A stretch of DNA of 64,000 bases, taken from contig AZLU01000105.1 of NCBI GenBank assembly GCA_002224055.1, forward strand, positions 1 through 64,000, given 5' to 3'. This stretch comes from Pezizomycotina sp. ARF18 (taxonomy: Eukaryota > Ascomycota). The translations under genes were made by a program, and so were the position numbers. Below, piece by piece: positions 45,073-57,170 of the stretch. Numbering within the stretch: position 1 is the stretch's first letter; every line of letters begins with the position of its first letter. The notes beneath the pieces were generated by a model. It did no database searches. It saw nothing but the letters and a program-made list of their open reading frames with translations, and was not told where the DNA came from.

Positions 45073-47482
45073 AGCTCTGGATCGATTATAGCAAAAGTTT
45101 AATATAGGCGAAGCTATGTGAGATTAAAAATTCATTAATACGCTGAAGGCCTTGTTAAAGCTTCAAGTAGGTGTTATCGGGATAACATACGAAGTGCTAG
45201 CGTGATAATTCGGACTATAAATTCGAGCATCAAAACCAGAAAGGATAACGTAAGGGCGATATATTCCCGGAAGAATAATCTTCCTACAAATGGAACCGCC
45301 ATTTTTTCGAGCTGTATATCAAGGGAGCTATTTCGCTTGAGAGGTACGATCGTCGATATCTCTTGGGCAACCTCTGAAGCCTGTCGCGAGCGACATTTGA
45401 TATTGGTTAGAAGTGCAACCCAGGAATGAAAAACATATAAAAAATTAAATATTCAAATAAATCTAGAAAAATCGCCCTCTACAAGATTTATAAAATAAAT
45501 AATAATAGAAAAACAAAAAAGCAGAAAAGGGGGGATTGGCGAATTATTTCAGGATCGTATCTTCTTGGACTTACAGGGAAATGCCACTTATAAAACATAA
45601 ATCAGGCTGGAGGAAGGCCCAGCCCTACCCATTGAGCAGAAGAGCGCTCGTGTGAGCACCTTTTTTAGGTTGAAGGGGTGCACAAATCTACCCTGCAAGC
45701 ACTTTTTGAGTTTTTTCTCCACTTTTTCTCTTCGTGCCTTTTTGCTATTCTCGTTTCTTTCCGCTTCAAGAGCCAGAAGGAAGGGAAATGGAATTTGTTT
45801 ATTCTCCTTTTGTCAATCCTTTTTCGATTTTCCCTCCTAGTCGAATTCTCTCTTTATTTTATAAAATTCGTTCAAGCTTTGCTGATTGCGGAAGCTGTCT
45901 GCGGCAGAGCAAACAGGGCGGCGAGGGTTGTGGTGTTGATCCAATGGACTAGAATGCGTATGTTAGGTTGGTATGATTGGAAAAGTCAAGAGTAAAAAAA
46001 GACTCGATCCACCTGGCAAGCGACCAGGATGTGTGCTAACTGCAGAAACAGACGTTTTTTTACGGTTTAGTCGAAGCGAAGGCTGCAGATAGAAATTTGG
46101 GGGAACTCTTCGAAGAATTTTAGGAAAAAGAAGTAGCAATAGTAATGTTTAACAGGTAAAAGCGACCATGTCGAGTTGGCTTGTGAAGACTGCAGGATGC
46201 ATATGGACAAGGGAAACCGAAAAAAAAAAGGGCAATATATAACAACTGCTTCTTCGTATGTTATAGTGTATAGCGAAAAAAGAACAAAAACGACTTTATA
46301 GCGTGAATGTGAACGCTGCAGGAGGTATGCCGTTTGGTACTGGGGGTACAACAGGCCTTTGACAGTTGTCGCTTTCTGCCAGGTCAGGTGGATATATAAG
46401 TTTTGATTGAAGGGAATGGGGGAGTTCTAAAATTTTAATTAAGACAAAAGGGTAATCATGCATATGTAGGGCGTCGGCGCTTCACCACGTCGGCTTACGG
46501 ACCCCGAGTCTCCCCCACAACCAGTAAACTATAACAGTAATTATTAACAACGAAACAGAACAGGACGAACTTACCGCCCCTAATATTCTTACACGATTAT
46601 TCGTATAGTGTAGAGCGATGTATCTGCAGAAATCATATGAAAAAAAGGGGGGGTGGTCGAACTATACTTGATATACCTTTCGATTGAATGCAAGGGATAC
46701 TGATTAGAAATAGGTAGAAGAATACTAGGAAGAAAAGAATTCGGAGAGAAGCAGGAGGGAAGAAGATGGAGAAGATAAAGAAGGATTGGAAAGATATTCC
46801 TTCTTCACTTATTAAAATCTTCAGATGATGAATAAATTGCTGAGTGATTCGACGTCATAAAAAGAAAAGAAAAGAGAAAATCAGATGGGGGGATATTCGG
46901 CCGCGTTCGCTGGGCAAGATTTTTGGGCAAATACGGAGTCTTAATAAAAAAAAAAAAAAAAAAAAAAAAGAAAGTGTGGGTTTTGCCCGACATAAGGAGG
47001 GTGCCCGACTTTAGGAGGGTTCTAGACTGATCAGAATTTGCACAGCAGGATTATATCAAGATCACGTGAAAATCACGGGATCATTTATATAATTTACACG
47101 TGACTAATTAGGACGAGATAATCAGGACGAGGTAGAGTCATCTTAGGTGGGAGGGGAGGGAGAGAAAAAGGGTACCCCCCTTTAGCTTGCAGCTTGCAAA
47201 CCTCTCTTTAGTAGCATTTTACTCCGCTATTAGTCCCAGCGAGCGTATCGTGTTTTGGTGTGCACAAATTCTCGGTAACGCAAATTTGGGTGTACTGACA
47301 AGAAAACCTCGGTAGCGGCAAAATGGTGACCCCGAATATCAAATCACGTGAATTAAAGATCTCCAATAACACTAAGTAGCTTCCCTCGACCCGTTACAAC
47401 CCGCAAGAACGTCCTTCCCTCGAAACACAGCTTCAAACATCAGCCTTCTCGATTTCTGATATCGAGAGGAAATCTCGAAATA
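45073..47482. other. Intergenic; promoter side of the lipase and pet191 genes
   Basis: A gene-free 2.4 kb stretch. It shows A/T-rich parts, an A run at 46945-46969, and CACGTG boxes at 47063, 47097 and 47345. The frames at 45202-46351 have no recognisable content. An unfound first exon of the lipase may lie near 45100-45400. Confidence 0.55.
47063..47350 (+). promoter_or_regulatory. Three CACGTG boxes upstream of pet191
   Basis: CACGTG occurs at 47063-47068 (TCACGTGA), 47097-47102 (ACACGTGAC) and 47345-47350 (TCACGTGA), 133 to 420 bases before the pet191 start. This is the core of bHLH sites such as Cbf1, which serves respiratory genes in several fungi. Three copies in 290 bases are more than expected by chance, but function is inferred. 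Confidence 0.4.
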
Positions 47483-48004
47483 ATGCCGTCGTCATGTAAA
47501 GACATCCGTGCGTCCGATCCCTCTCAATTCATTTCCCACTCCATTGCCATTCGTCACCAAAACTAACCAACCCAAATACCTCAGGCGACGCAGTAATTAC
47601 GTGCCTCCGCAACTCCCCCTGCATCCTCGAAGAACACCACACGCCGGGCGAATGTATCCGCTCCCCTCTTAAAGAACAGCTACCCATGCAGTGCCAGCAG
47701 CTCCTGCATACGTACGGGCAATGCAAGTAAGCAAATAAACAATCCCACTGCCAGCATGAAATGCTTGTTTTGGTTGTAATTGACATTGGTACAACCGTAG
47801 ACGAGGTATGATAGACATGCGCAAGCGTTTCCGGGGCAATGCACCGCCGGTAAATAAGGCGTCGCTGGGGAGTGGGCAGCAGCTGTACGGGGGACACCGC
47901 TATACCAGGATCTCATGCAGATGGATGACGAGACGGCGAAACTCGCTGGAGCTGGCGAGAAACCAACTGGCTCTTCTACTACTTCTTCAGAACCGAAAAA
48001 GTGA
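47483..48004 (+). CDS. pet191: Pet191/Coa5 cytochrome c oxidase assembly factor (twin CX9C)
   Basis: A small mitochondrial intermembrane-space protein needed to assemble complex IV. The start at 47483 gives MPSSCKDI; intron 47508-47584 (GTGCGT .. CTCAG) joins R and DAVITCLRNSPCILEEHHTP. The first CX9C is C-KDIRDAVIT-C. Exon two continues GECIRSPLKEQLPMQCQQ then LLHTYGQC, whose second pair is C-QQLLHTYGQ-C, again nine residues. Intron 47727-47800 (GTAAGC .. CGTAG) joins K to RGMIDMRKRFRGNAP, a hallmark of the family. One shift later the end reads LYQDLMQMDDETAKLAGAGE and KPTGSSTTSSEPKK, stop 48002-48004. Only one frame change in the whole gene. Neighbour tal1 is convergent. Confidence 0.95.
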
Positions 48005-48564
48005 AAAGCGGATATATTCGGTGACGAGGTGGGTGGGGTTAATTTGTATATATTACAGTTTACAGGAAGGCGAGTATGGCATTGAGCTGTCTTGCCAGTA
48101 CGAAAGGCGCGGGAGTGTCTTCATCTCGGAGTTAATATGGAACCGAGATGATAGATTGTACATTACCACTGTTTATAGCAAATTTCTATCTCGATATGCC
48201 TTTGTAAAAAAAGGGAAAGATCAATACCAAGATGCTTGAATATAAATCTCTACGATTTATATCCGGGGTTTGACAGCGTTATATTGAGTCAATATAGTTA
48301 TTGTAAGGTGACGTATAATACATACACTTGCTCAGAAGGTAACAATCAAAATTTTCTTCGCGGCATTGACCCAAGGGAGCGAAAAAACCAAGGCTTTTAC
48401 TGGAAAAATGCGTTCCTTAAATAACTTTTGGAAGGAACCAAATTCAATTGATACCAATTTGCTATATTCCTCCTTGCCCGACCTGCACAATTTCTTGTAG
48501 CATTATTGTTCTTTTTACAAATTTACTGAAACTTTTGGATCGTAATTTCGGGCGTTAAGATGAC
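48005..48564. other. Intergenic between convergent pet191 and tal1
   Basis: The 3' flanks of two genes, with no recognisable content. The plus frame 47808-48239 continues past the pet191 stop only because it is a shifted reading. Confidence 0.65.
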
Positions 48565-50178
48565 TTAAGCTCCTAGCTTATCCTTCAAGATACCTTGAGA
48601 GTAACGGCATCGGCAGCGAACTTCCTGATACCATCGCTCAGCTTCTCGGTCGCCATCTGGTCCTCGTTGAACGCAAAGCGGAACTCGGCTTCGTTATCGA
48701 TGTAGCTTTCCTTCTTGATGTCGAGGGATTGAGCTATGCGTAGGGAAAAGAACTTGTTAGAAATAAAGACTTTGAAACTCTCAGATATTAGCATGTATCA
48801 CTTACCAGCCTCAGCATTGAGCTTCTTAGGAACATCATCGTTGCTGTTGTACAACTCCTCCAGAAGATTAGGCTATAGAAGAACAAAAAAGAGGTTAGCG
48901 GCGAATATTAGAAATTTTTTTTTTGAATTTCTTTTAGACAGAAAGGATAGACGCACCGAAATCGTCAAGTAGTCGCATCCAGCGAGCTCAGTAATTTCAC
49001 CAACGTTCCTGAACGAAGCACCCATGACAATGGTCTTATATCCGAACTTCTTGTAGTAGTTGAAGATGTTCTGAACGCTCTTGACACCGGGGTCCTCTTC
49101 TTTGGCGTAAGTCTTGCCCGTCGAAGCTTTGTACCAATCCAGAATACGGCCGACGAAGGGGGAAATGAGGAAGGCATCAGCCTCGGCGGCGGCGATAGCC
49201 TGTGGCAGCGAGAACATGAGCGTGAGGTTACAGTTGACCTGGTGGTCCTTCTGCAGAACGCGGGCGGCCTGGATACCCTCCCAGGTCGAGGCGATCTTGA
49301 TCAGAACGCGGTCCTTCGAGACGCCGATGGATTTGTAAAGCTCGATGAGGTGGAGAGCCTTATCGATGGACGCCTTTGTGTCGTAGGAGTATCGTGCGTC
49401 GACTTCCGTGGAAACACGGCCGGGGACAATCTTGAGGATCTCATTGCCGAACTCTACGAGGAGCCTGTCGAGAGCGGCATCGACTTGCTCGTCGACGTTT
49501 CCACCCTAGAAGGTAGAAAAATTCTGTCAGAATGGGCGGTTTATTGCCATTGTGAACACCGGATTAGCATTGGCCTTACATGCTGCTTTCCGTATTCAAT
49601 AGCGGTATCGATCAGTTTGGCGTATTCTGTCTTCTTCGAGGCGGCGAGAATGAGGGATGGGTTCGTTGTTGCGTCTGCGGCGTGTACTTCTTGATGGTAG
49701 CAAAATCACTGCAATAAGAGTAACCCAAAAAGCGTGAGTGTTAATTAAGCCCTTGCACTCCCTACAACTTCTATAATGACGTTTCAAACCATATGGATAA
49801 ATAAGCAGTTCACGAACCAGAGTCGCAGACGACAGTCTAACAATCAGATAGTCTCAGTTAGTATAATTTCACTTGGAAACCGCTCTTTGCCCTCAACAAA
49901 AACCACTACTACAAAGGAAATTATACGACATTCTCAAATTGAATTCTACTCTCGAAATTCTTTTCCCCTTATGACCTAAACAATTGTTCACAATCGTAAC
50001 TTGAGAAATTTGTCTGCTTTGTGACATTTCCGCGAAAGGAGGGGAAAATTCTTCTAAGGGTGAACTCTGGCGGGGTTCATGGTGGGGTTCAACAAAAACA
50101 CCGATAAGCACCGATAGAAAGGGAAGAAAGGGAGCTTACGGTGCCAGAGGCCTTGAGCTGTTCGAGAGAGGAAGGCAT
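48565..50178 (-). CDS. tal1: Transaldolase
   Basis: Transfers a dihydroxyacetone unit between sedoheptulose-7-phosphate and glyceraldehyde-3-phosphate in the pentose phosphate pathway, cytosol. The start at 50178 gives [13 protein letters not shown]; the exon ends at 50140 (GTAAGC follows). A 20-base exon at 49817-49836 supplies VVCDSG, and after the next intron [26 protein letters not shown] and [12 protein letters not shown]. Then [52 protein letters not shown] (Schiff-base Lys in LIKIAST), [32 protein letters not shown] and GCDYLTIS. Introns lie near 49505-49580, 48876-48957 and 48733-48806. The last part ends DILKDKLGA, stop 48565. Frame shifts are few: near the microexon, at 49500-49700 and close to the stop. 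Confidence 0.97.
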
Positions 50179-52528
50179 TGTCGATTGAGTGTTGATTAGA
50201 AGATTTAGAGAAGGGATTATTAACGGAATCTTGAAGGAATTAGAAGTATTGATGGACAGGAATAAGATTTTTGAATTTGTGTTGCTGTATACAGAGGTGG
50301 TTATGAAATATTTTTTTTGTGTTGGGTGTAGTATATTTTTTATTTGAAGGTGGAAGGAAGCTTTCGGCAGCTCCCACCGCTTTTATATATGTCCATCCCA
50401 GGGCTACCTAGCTATGATGCTACACACTACTTAGGTAACTACTATGAGACAACCTAGTCTCAAGATTTTTCAAGTCGGATAAATGTGCTCCGTTTTAGAT
50501 ACATGGACTATCACTATTCCTGATCACAAAATGATGGCGAAAAAAATGCGACAAGGAGGTATGTCAATTGGGAACTGGCAGCCAGGTACGTCCACGACCT
50601 TCGTTTCCTTTTCTTTTAATGGATATTTTTTCTTCTTAAGTGCTCATCTCCCGGTGGCTTTTATTAGGCAATTGAGCTGTTGGGACGCGGACGGCCAAAG
50701 ATGAACCGTTGAAAATATTGATACGGGAAAGGTTGCTGCTACAACACGATACCAAGCTGCGTCTCGCCCCCCGGAAGCTTAGGAGCCAAACTGACGAGCT
50801 GTTTTAGGGCCATCCGAAAAAGTTGATTTTATAATTGCTCAAGCGGTTACTAAGGGAAGAGCATGCCCGTATTCTATAGCTAATATAGTTTAACTACCTG
50901 CATACTTAAATTACAAGCAAGAGCGTTTTTCTAAATATCCTCACCATGAGCATCACATTTGATATACCTTGGAAGAATGCGAGAAGATCGATAGCTGCAA
51001 GCTCCAGCAATTGCCGATTCGAAAGAAATTTATTCTCTCCGATTCTTGTCCAAGGAAAACAGGAAGAAAAATGCCTCCCGAGACACCCGGTAGGAGGATA
51101 TGAAGATGAGCAGCTTAACTGCTTTACTGTCGTCTGGTGTTGACCCACTGGAATAACATTACAAATAAATTAATAATGGTTAAAGCGCTTGAAGCATTTC
51201 GGCCAATTGGCGAAGACGGAAGTGAGCTCGATAATCTAGCCATGGGAAGGGACAGCTCGCATGGTGGGGGGCCTAGTCCTTGCACCTGCACCATGGGATA
51301 GTGGGGGCTAAGGGACGCGCGAAGCTAGGTAAGAGCTTACCAATTCAGAAATCTAAATAAGTTATAAGCCGTTCTACTTAGCAGTGTTAGCACCCTCCAA
51401 CGACTAATAATAAGTAGTACGTACATAAAGTATGAGACTAAATAATAGAACTACCTTACTCGCCGTACCTCTAGGATCATCTTTTGTATATTGGTGGTAG
51501 TATAGAGTATTTAGAGGACATGAATTACCGTTTAGACTATACTTAATTACTGAGGGAAGGTATTCCTCTAGAAATACGATTCCATTAACATGATATATAT
51601 ACTTATATTTCAAAAAAGAAAAAAATGTTCCATCGAAGTATTGGACTTATAGAAAGCATTTTAACGATCCAAAAGAAAAAAAAAAGAAAAAAAAGAGAGC
51701 AAAGGTGGTGAACTAAGTAGCGCTAAATCGTCTGATCCGCTCAGGTCTATGACGTCACGTAAATCAATACTAGATCGTATATAAATCTTTTTTTTTTTTT
51801 ATTTATATATGGAAGTTCCTGGCAGGGCCCGACCTCGCCCTACATATCATGAAATAATAACGCCCTCTGGCATCTCAAAACCACTCAACGTAGCCTTACT
51901 AAATTCTAAGTTATCATTAAATAGGCCAAACAGAAAATTCGACGGGAGGGATTTAGTATTGGAATATTACAAATTTGATGGCGCCATAATCAATATACAC
52001 ATTACCGCTCTAATACGTTAATATTAATCTGCCATGAAATAACTACGTCTTTTTTTTTTTTTTTTTTTTTAAGCCTCTCTGTAATTGAAGACAATGCCTA
52101 TATAGCTACAGTAGCTTTAAGGCAGGCATTATTGTTTAGTGTCATTATCAATGCTGGAAGTCCTAGTTTATATCAAACAAGTGGAAGTAATAAGCATTGA
52201 CAAAAGGTGCGCGAGCCCGAAGAACAAAAACCGCGTGACTGTAGCGGATGCTGTATACTTTATAATTTAAGTAATGTTTTATAACTCCTTTGCACAAATT
52301 TATTGCCTACCAAAAACATAAAAAGACAAAAAGAAAGAAAGAAAGAAAGATATGACTCCGTACGAACGAGCACCTCGAATTCCAAGAAGGAAACGAAAAA
52401 AGCCAAAGTTGTTTGATGAAGAAGTTGGGGGCATAAGACGATGAATAGACGAATACGGGTATATTATTAGGAGAATAGCTAATATGAAGAAGGTCGAGAA
52501 AAAGAGAATAATGTAACATCGGCTTTTA
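50179..52528. other. Intergenic, no gene recognised
   Basis: The tal1 promoter and the spt8 3' flank. T runs occur at 51788-51800 and 52050-52070. Small frames at 50483-50704, 50906-51148 and 51809-52021 have ordinary composition but no recognisable motif. A GC-richer patch at 51230-51330 (CATGGTGGGG .. CACCATGGG) makes weak inverted repeats. I see nothing I can name. Confidence 0.5.
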
Positions 52529-55142
52529 TTATTGCATAGGGTGAACCTCGTATCCGAGGAGGACTTCGGTAGTAACACCTTCCCAACCTCTATTTCCTGA
52601 TGTAGATATCATGTACCGGCTGGTAGGATCAATGACTATAGTTTGCAAGGAAAAGAGGGAATCAGCAAATTAGACCTAGGTATTCCTATAAAAGTGGGTA
52701 AACAATGAGAGGAAATTCTAAGGATGTTCAAAATACTTACGGACGTGAGAGACAACTCCACCGTGATGGCCGGCGATAATCAGAAACGGGATCTTTGAGC
52801 CTTTAGCAGTCGATTCTTTGAGATCGTACAACCTCAGGTTATCGAAAGAAGCACTGAAAATAAAATTTCAGAGTTATCAGTATCGTTAGAATCAGTGTTC
52901 GGGAGAAAGCGCAACTATGTTCCGAGCATACCAGACGATATTCCTGCCATTGGGCATCGCTGCTACGGCGCTCACGGCTCACTGCCTGGAGGGAACTTGA
53001 GCGTACGACTCGGTTCGCTGAAGCCCTTGTGAACGCTAAACTCTTCGACGGTCCCATTACGCGACCAGCGTAGAGGTAATTGCCGTCGATCGACCAGCAG
53101 GCACTCCGACACCACGGAGGCGTACCTTTCCCAGGGGTTATCTTAGCGATAGCTTTGTCTTGCCTTCTATCGAATATTCGTATATTACCGTCTGCAGTTG
53201 CGGCCATGAAAACGGAGGATGAGGTGTCGACTGTAGATGGCCCAGTACTGGCCCCGGAAGAATCGTCGATCGCCGTGGGTTCGTTGGCCTCTGTTCCTCC
53301 ATCTTGGTGTCGCTTTCGGTGGTATTATTCGAGGAATTTATTAGGTTCTCGTTTGGAGCGGAATTCGAGTTGACATTTGCCGAGCTGCTGCTCTCGGGTG
53401 CCTCGGACATCATAACATCGTCATCGGGCATACCACCGTTGGCGTTGATATTTGCCTGGTTGTTCCTGCCGTTCGCCAGCGCGTGGCCGAATTCGTCGTC
53501 TTCATCGAGCTTAATTTCATCGTCATCGTCACCGAACAGAGATCCGAAGCTTCTCGACGAGTCCGGAGAACCCGGAGCATCCGCTAAACCGTCACCCATG
53601 TTCTCCGATTTTATAGGAGTTTGGGCATTTCCGTTCGATGCGGCACCGTTGGCAAGGTTCGATCTGCTCGACCCGCTAACGCCATTCGGTAGCTTTTCGC
53701 GGTCCACCGGCACCGGCAGCGACGACTCAGGCCTGAAACCAATCTGACATACTTGCCCACCAACATCTGCATACGATCTGATGATATCGCCAGTATTCAG
53801 GTCCCAATCCTGATATGAAAAGAGGTTAGACATATCGACAAGAGCAAGAAGATGAGTGTGTGGAATATTTACATAGATCTGCTTATCCCAGCTTCCTGAC
53901 AGAACAGCCCTTTCGTCGGGAGCAATTTCTAGCACAGATACCGGGGACCTGTGCTTCCGTAATACTTGTATTATTTTGCCTTCGTCGTGCCGAACGGATT
54001 GTAGGTTGATGTTTCCACTCTATCGTAGCATTATTAGTAAGTATTCTCAAAAAGTAACACCGGAAGACTACAGCCAGAGCAGAACTTAAAGCTCACCTCC
54101 AGACCGGAAAGAAGCCACAAAGCTTGACTATGTGTAGCTAGCGAATATACAGGCGAAAACTTGATCTCGTCTCCAGGATCGGAATATTGAGGATGTTCTT
54201 GTCTGTTTTGCTTAATTGATTAGCTCTACACCGATAATCTCGGGTTTAATCGCTAGTTGGCGCAGCCTTACCAGGGACTTCTTCATTCTCCAGTACGATA
54301 ATAACACACCAGCCTAAAATGTCCTCGTATTAGCGCCTCCACTACCTTGAAATACCCTAGCAATACCGAGGAGGGCCTTCAAATCTCTCACCCTAACGAC
54401 TGTTTCTCCGAACGGGTGCCGCTGCGCGACGGTCAAGGGGACTTTGCCATTGATGCTGGCATACCAGTCGAATTTGCGTATGTACCCGTCCTGACCGCCC
54501 GTGAACACCCACCGCATGCATGGCGTCGCCGTGATCGCGTTTATGCTCGTGGACATCGGCGCGGCTACGTATGGTATAACGTCGTAGGTCGTGGACGTGT
54601 CCGCGCCGGGTTGCAGCTTCGGCCGCGGCCGTAGCGATTGCGGGACGGCGGGCGACTGCGCGTCTTTGCTCCCTTCGGCGTCTTCACCTTCGGCATCTTC
54701 GCCCTCAGCATCACCATCCCGTCGCCGTCGCCATCTCCGTCTCCGTCTCCATCTGCGTCATCGTCGTCATTGTCATTATCATTGTCGTCACCGTTGTCGT
54801 TGTCGTTGTCATTCTCATTGTCATTGTCGTTGTCGCTCTCCTTTTCCTCGTCGTTGCTGTCATTGTCGCCTTCGCCTTCTTCTTCCATTATTGTATCGTC
54901 GACATCGTTTCTGGTGACGAGGGGCCGGATCCTGCGGTATTGTGGAAATTTCGTTAGATACAGTAGTTTGAGCATTGTGCATTCAGAAAACAGGAAATTA
55001 ATGGCTAGCTATCTTCATATTGCTCAGTCGCGAATTGCAACTGATCAGGGAAGCTCGGTGCTCGACGACGTTTCGCGAAACTGCAAGACCGAAAAAAGAA
55101 ACATCTGAAAAAGAGTGCGATACCTTTCCCATCATCTGACAT
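52529..55142 (-). CDS. spt8: Spt8, TBP-binding WD40 subunit of SAGA
   Basis: Part of the SAGA co-activator, contacts TBP. A probable first exon at 55125-55142 reads MSDDGK (donor GTATCG, acceptor CCGCAG at 54932). The acidic region follows: RIRPLVTRNDVDDTIMEEEG, then a long Asp-Asn-Asp-Gly run from GACAAT-type repeats (54740-54850). WD repeats then read STSINAITATPCMRWVFTGG and DGYIRKFDWYASINGKVPLT, VAQRHPFGETVVR, LSPVYSLATHSQALW (shifted), ISVLEIAPDERAVLSGSWDK, an intron, DWDLNTGDIIRSYADVGGQV, IGFRPESSLPVPVD, and a low-complexity insert. Late blades include DSSVFMAATADGNIRIFDRR and VSHVRK. The end is DPTSRYMISTSGNRGWEGVT then TEVLLGYEVHPMQ, stop 52529. Several introns and many frame changes. 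Confidence 0.9.
54740..54850 (-). repeat. Asp/Asn-coding repeat in spt8
   Basis: GTCATT/GTCGTT-type hexamers on plus (GACAAT/GACAAC on the coding strand), imperfect, coding alternating Asp and Asn, next to GA(C/T)GG units coding Asp-Gly. All six frames are open through it, which produces shadow frames such as 54591-54917 on plus. Confidence 0.75.
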
Positions 55143-55650
55143 GACTTCCAATGACTTCGAGCAATTTTGGCAACGCGACTGGAGTACAGAAATAAAAGCT
55201 CAGCGATAGTATATTATGAACGGGATCCGGTTGTCGTAGAAGATGTAGATAATGCTGCTCGTTAGCTGTCGCAGTTGGCAGGTTCAAGAAATTAATGAAA
55301 ATGAGAAAGAGAGCTTGGAGGGTTTCTTCGGTTCAACATTAATCACCGCGATTTATTCAAATTTAGGTTTATTTGATTTTGTTCGTATTTAGTTTGGTTC
55401 AATTTACAATATCAAAAAAAAAAAAAAAAGAAATCCAGACGAAGAGGAAGGAAACCTTCCAAGCAACTTTGGCAATTTCCTAATAACTAAGGTTCTATTT
55501 TTTTTTTTTTTTTGTTTTTTTTAAGATTTTCGAAAAGCTAAATCTTCCATATATAATAAGTAGCGGGACTTCTATCTTGTTCCTTTTAATCTTTTACTTT
55601 TCATTCACGTCATTCTGGAAAACTCTGCTTTTATCCAGCGCCGTTCTCTA
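55143..55650. other. Divergent intergenic region, spt8 and unknown gene
   Basis: A run of A at 55414-55428 and T at 55499-55513. Otherwise nothing is seen. Confidence 0.6.
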
Positions 55651-56407
55651 GATGCAGCTTTACGCGGCTGCAGGTATTACCACCAGCAACTCCAACATGT
55701 CCCGCCGTAGCTGCAGCGTACCACCATCGTGGCGTCCGAGCCGAGACGACAAGATGCCGTCTACCGTCTCTCAAAATGGCGAATCACTATGCCAAGAAAC
55801 AGAGTGCTATTGGTCGCCGTTGGACCTTACCATCCTCAACGCGAACGGCGGCGAAGACCAGCAGCAGCCTCCCCGCTCAGACAGCGACTACTTCAGCACC
55901 GAATCATCAGGTTCGCACGCTACTACACGCTAGCTACGAGCAACAGCGCACGCCAGCCAGAAGAAGCTGAAGAAGACGATGAGAAGGAAAGTTACTTCCA
56001 CGAGGGCAGGAGGAAAGTCTCGCGCCGGTTGCAACCGCACGCGAACGGCAACGATGAGCACACGAGCAAATCGGACGCGCGCCGCCCGCTGATGCTCGAG
56101 ATGTCGTACGCTGCCTCCGAGAGATCGAAGCGGATAGCAGCAGCTGCTATGTCGAGGATCTCGTCGGGGAAGAAGTGGCGGAGCTGGAGAGGTACGGCAT
56201 AGTGCCCATCGGTGGTAAAGTGCTGATAGACCGCAGCGTGATGAGCTACGTGCTTCGCGCCGAAGGGCTGGGTGGATCCGTATACGGGTTAATGACCGTT
56301 GGAGCGCGTATAGGGTCCTGACGGTCGAGGACAGCTCGGTCGTTGAGGCGGTCAAGAGGGAGGGCCAGTTAAACAGCCCATGGCGAAGATTTCGCTTTCA
56401 GGATTAA
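55651..56407 (+). CDS. Unknown gene, fragmented
   Basis: I do not recognise this protein. The clearest part is near the end: REIEADSSSCYVEDLVGEEV then AELERYGIVPIGGKVLIDRS and VMSYVLRAEGLGGSVYG, followed after one shift by RVLTVEDSSVVEAVKREGQL and NSPWRRFRFQD with a stop at 56405-56407. The first half is less sure: candidate starts include 55652 and 55776 (MANHYAKKQSAIGRRWTLPS); then NANGGEDQQQPPRSDSDYFS and EEAEEDDEKESYFHEGRRKV. An acidic/Ser-rich N-terminus followed by a compact C-terminal domain is the general plan. It is divergent from spt8 and convergent with the helicase gene. High confidence that the 3' half is coding, low for the exon plan. Confidence 0.5.
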
Positions 56408-57170
56408 TAGGGCGTATTGAACTCTTTCTCTTCTGGGGTATTTTTTTTTTCTTTTTCTTTTAGCTGTTTATGGGAGTTTGGGCTTGCTTCATCTTGCGTT
56501 TTTAAGGTCTGCGTGTAAATAATATCGCCATACCTCAGAGACTTGAGAAAGATATAAATATGTAAAGACTTTAATTGACAACGTTGATACAAACAAAATA
56601 AACATGCAAAACTTTCGTAAATAAAAAAACCCCCAAAAAATAAATAAGTCATATCCTGACCATCTTGAATCCATAGATATATAAATGGTAATATAGTAAA
56701 GTAATATAGTTAGTCTCGATCAGACTCTCCCATCCAAAGGATAGATAAGAATGAGAAAAAAAAATGAAAACATGAGTTGGTGAATGACTAAATTGTCTTC
56801 CGTATAGAATGGACCAACTGAGAATAAGAGTAAAGCTTGTAAATAAACAACGCATGAAAAGAAACGAGAGAAACAAAAAGCATACGCTAATAGAAAAGAC
56901 GATTAAAGGGTAACATGTAAGTATGTTTAGTAAAACCTATTGAAAAACTATTCTAATGACATGCTAAAATAAGAACATGCATTTCTTTTGATATTATTAG
57001 AAAGGACCAATGATAACGGAAGAATATTCTTGGCTTGTTTCTGACAGGATATGAGTAATAGAAGAAATAGCAGGATAGAAATTGGAAGGATATTTAGGGA
57101 GTAAGGATGTTGCCTTTATGCTGTGATCGAATAAAAGAGTATTGTGAGTTAGTATCCTGAACATAAAAAA
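56408..57170. other. Intergenic between convergent genes
   Basis: A/T-rich 3' flanks with no coding signal; minus frames at 56404-56876 are rich in Phe, Leu, Ser and Tyr because of composition. Confidence 0.6.

Noticed and set aside
54591-55108. Two plus-strand frames rich in Arg/His/Cys or Ser
   Set aside because: Readings of the Asp/Asn-coding repeat of Spt8 in other frames.
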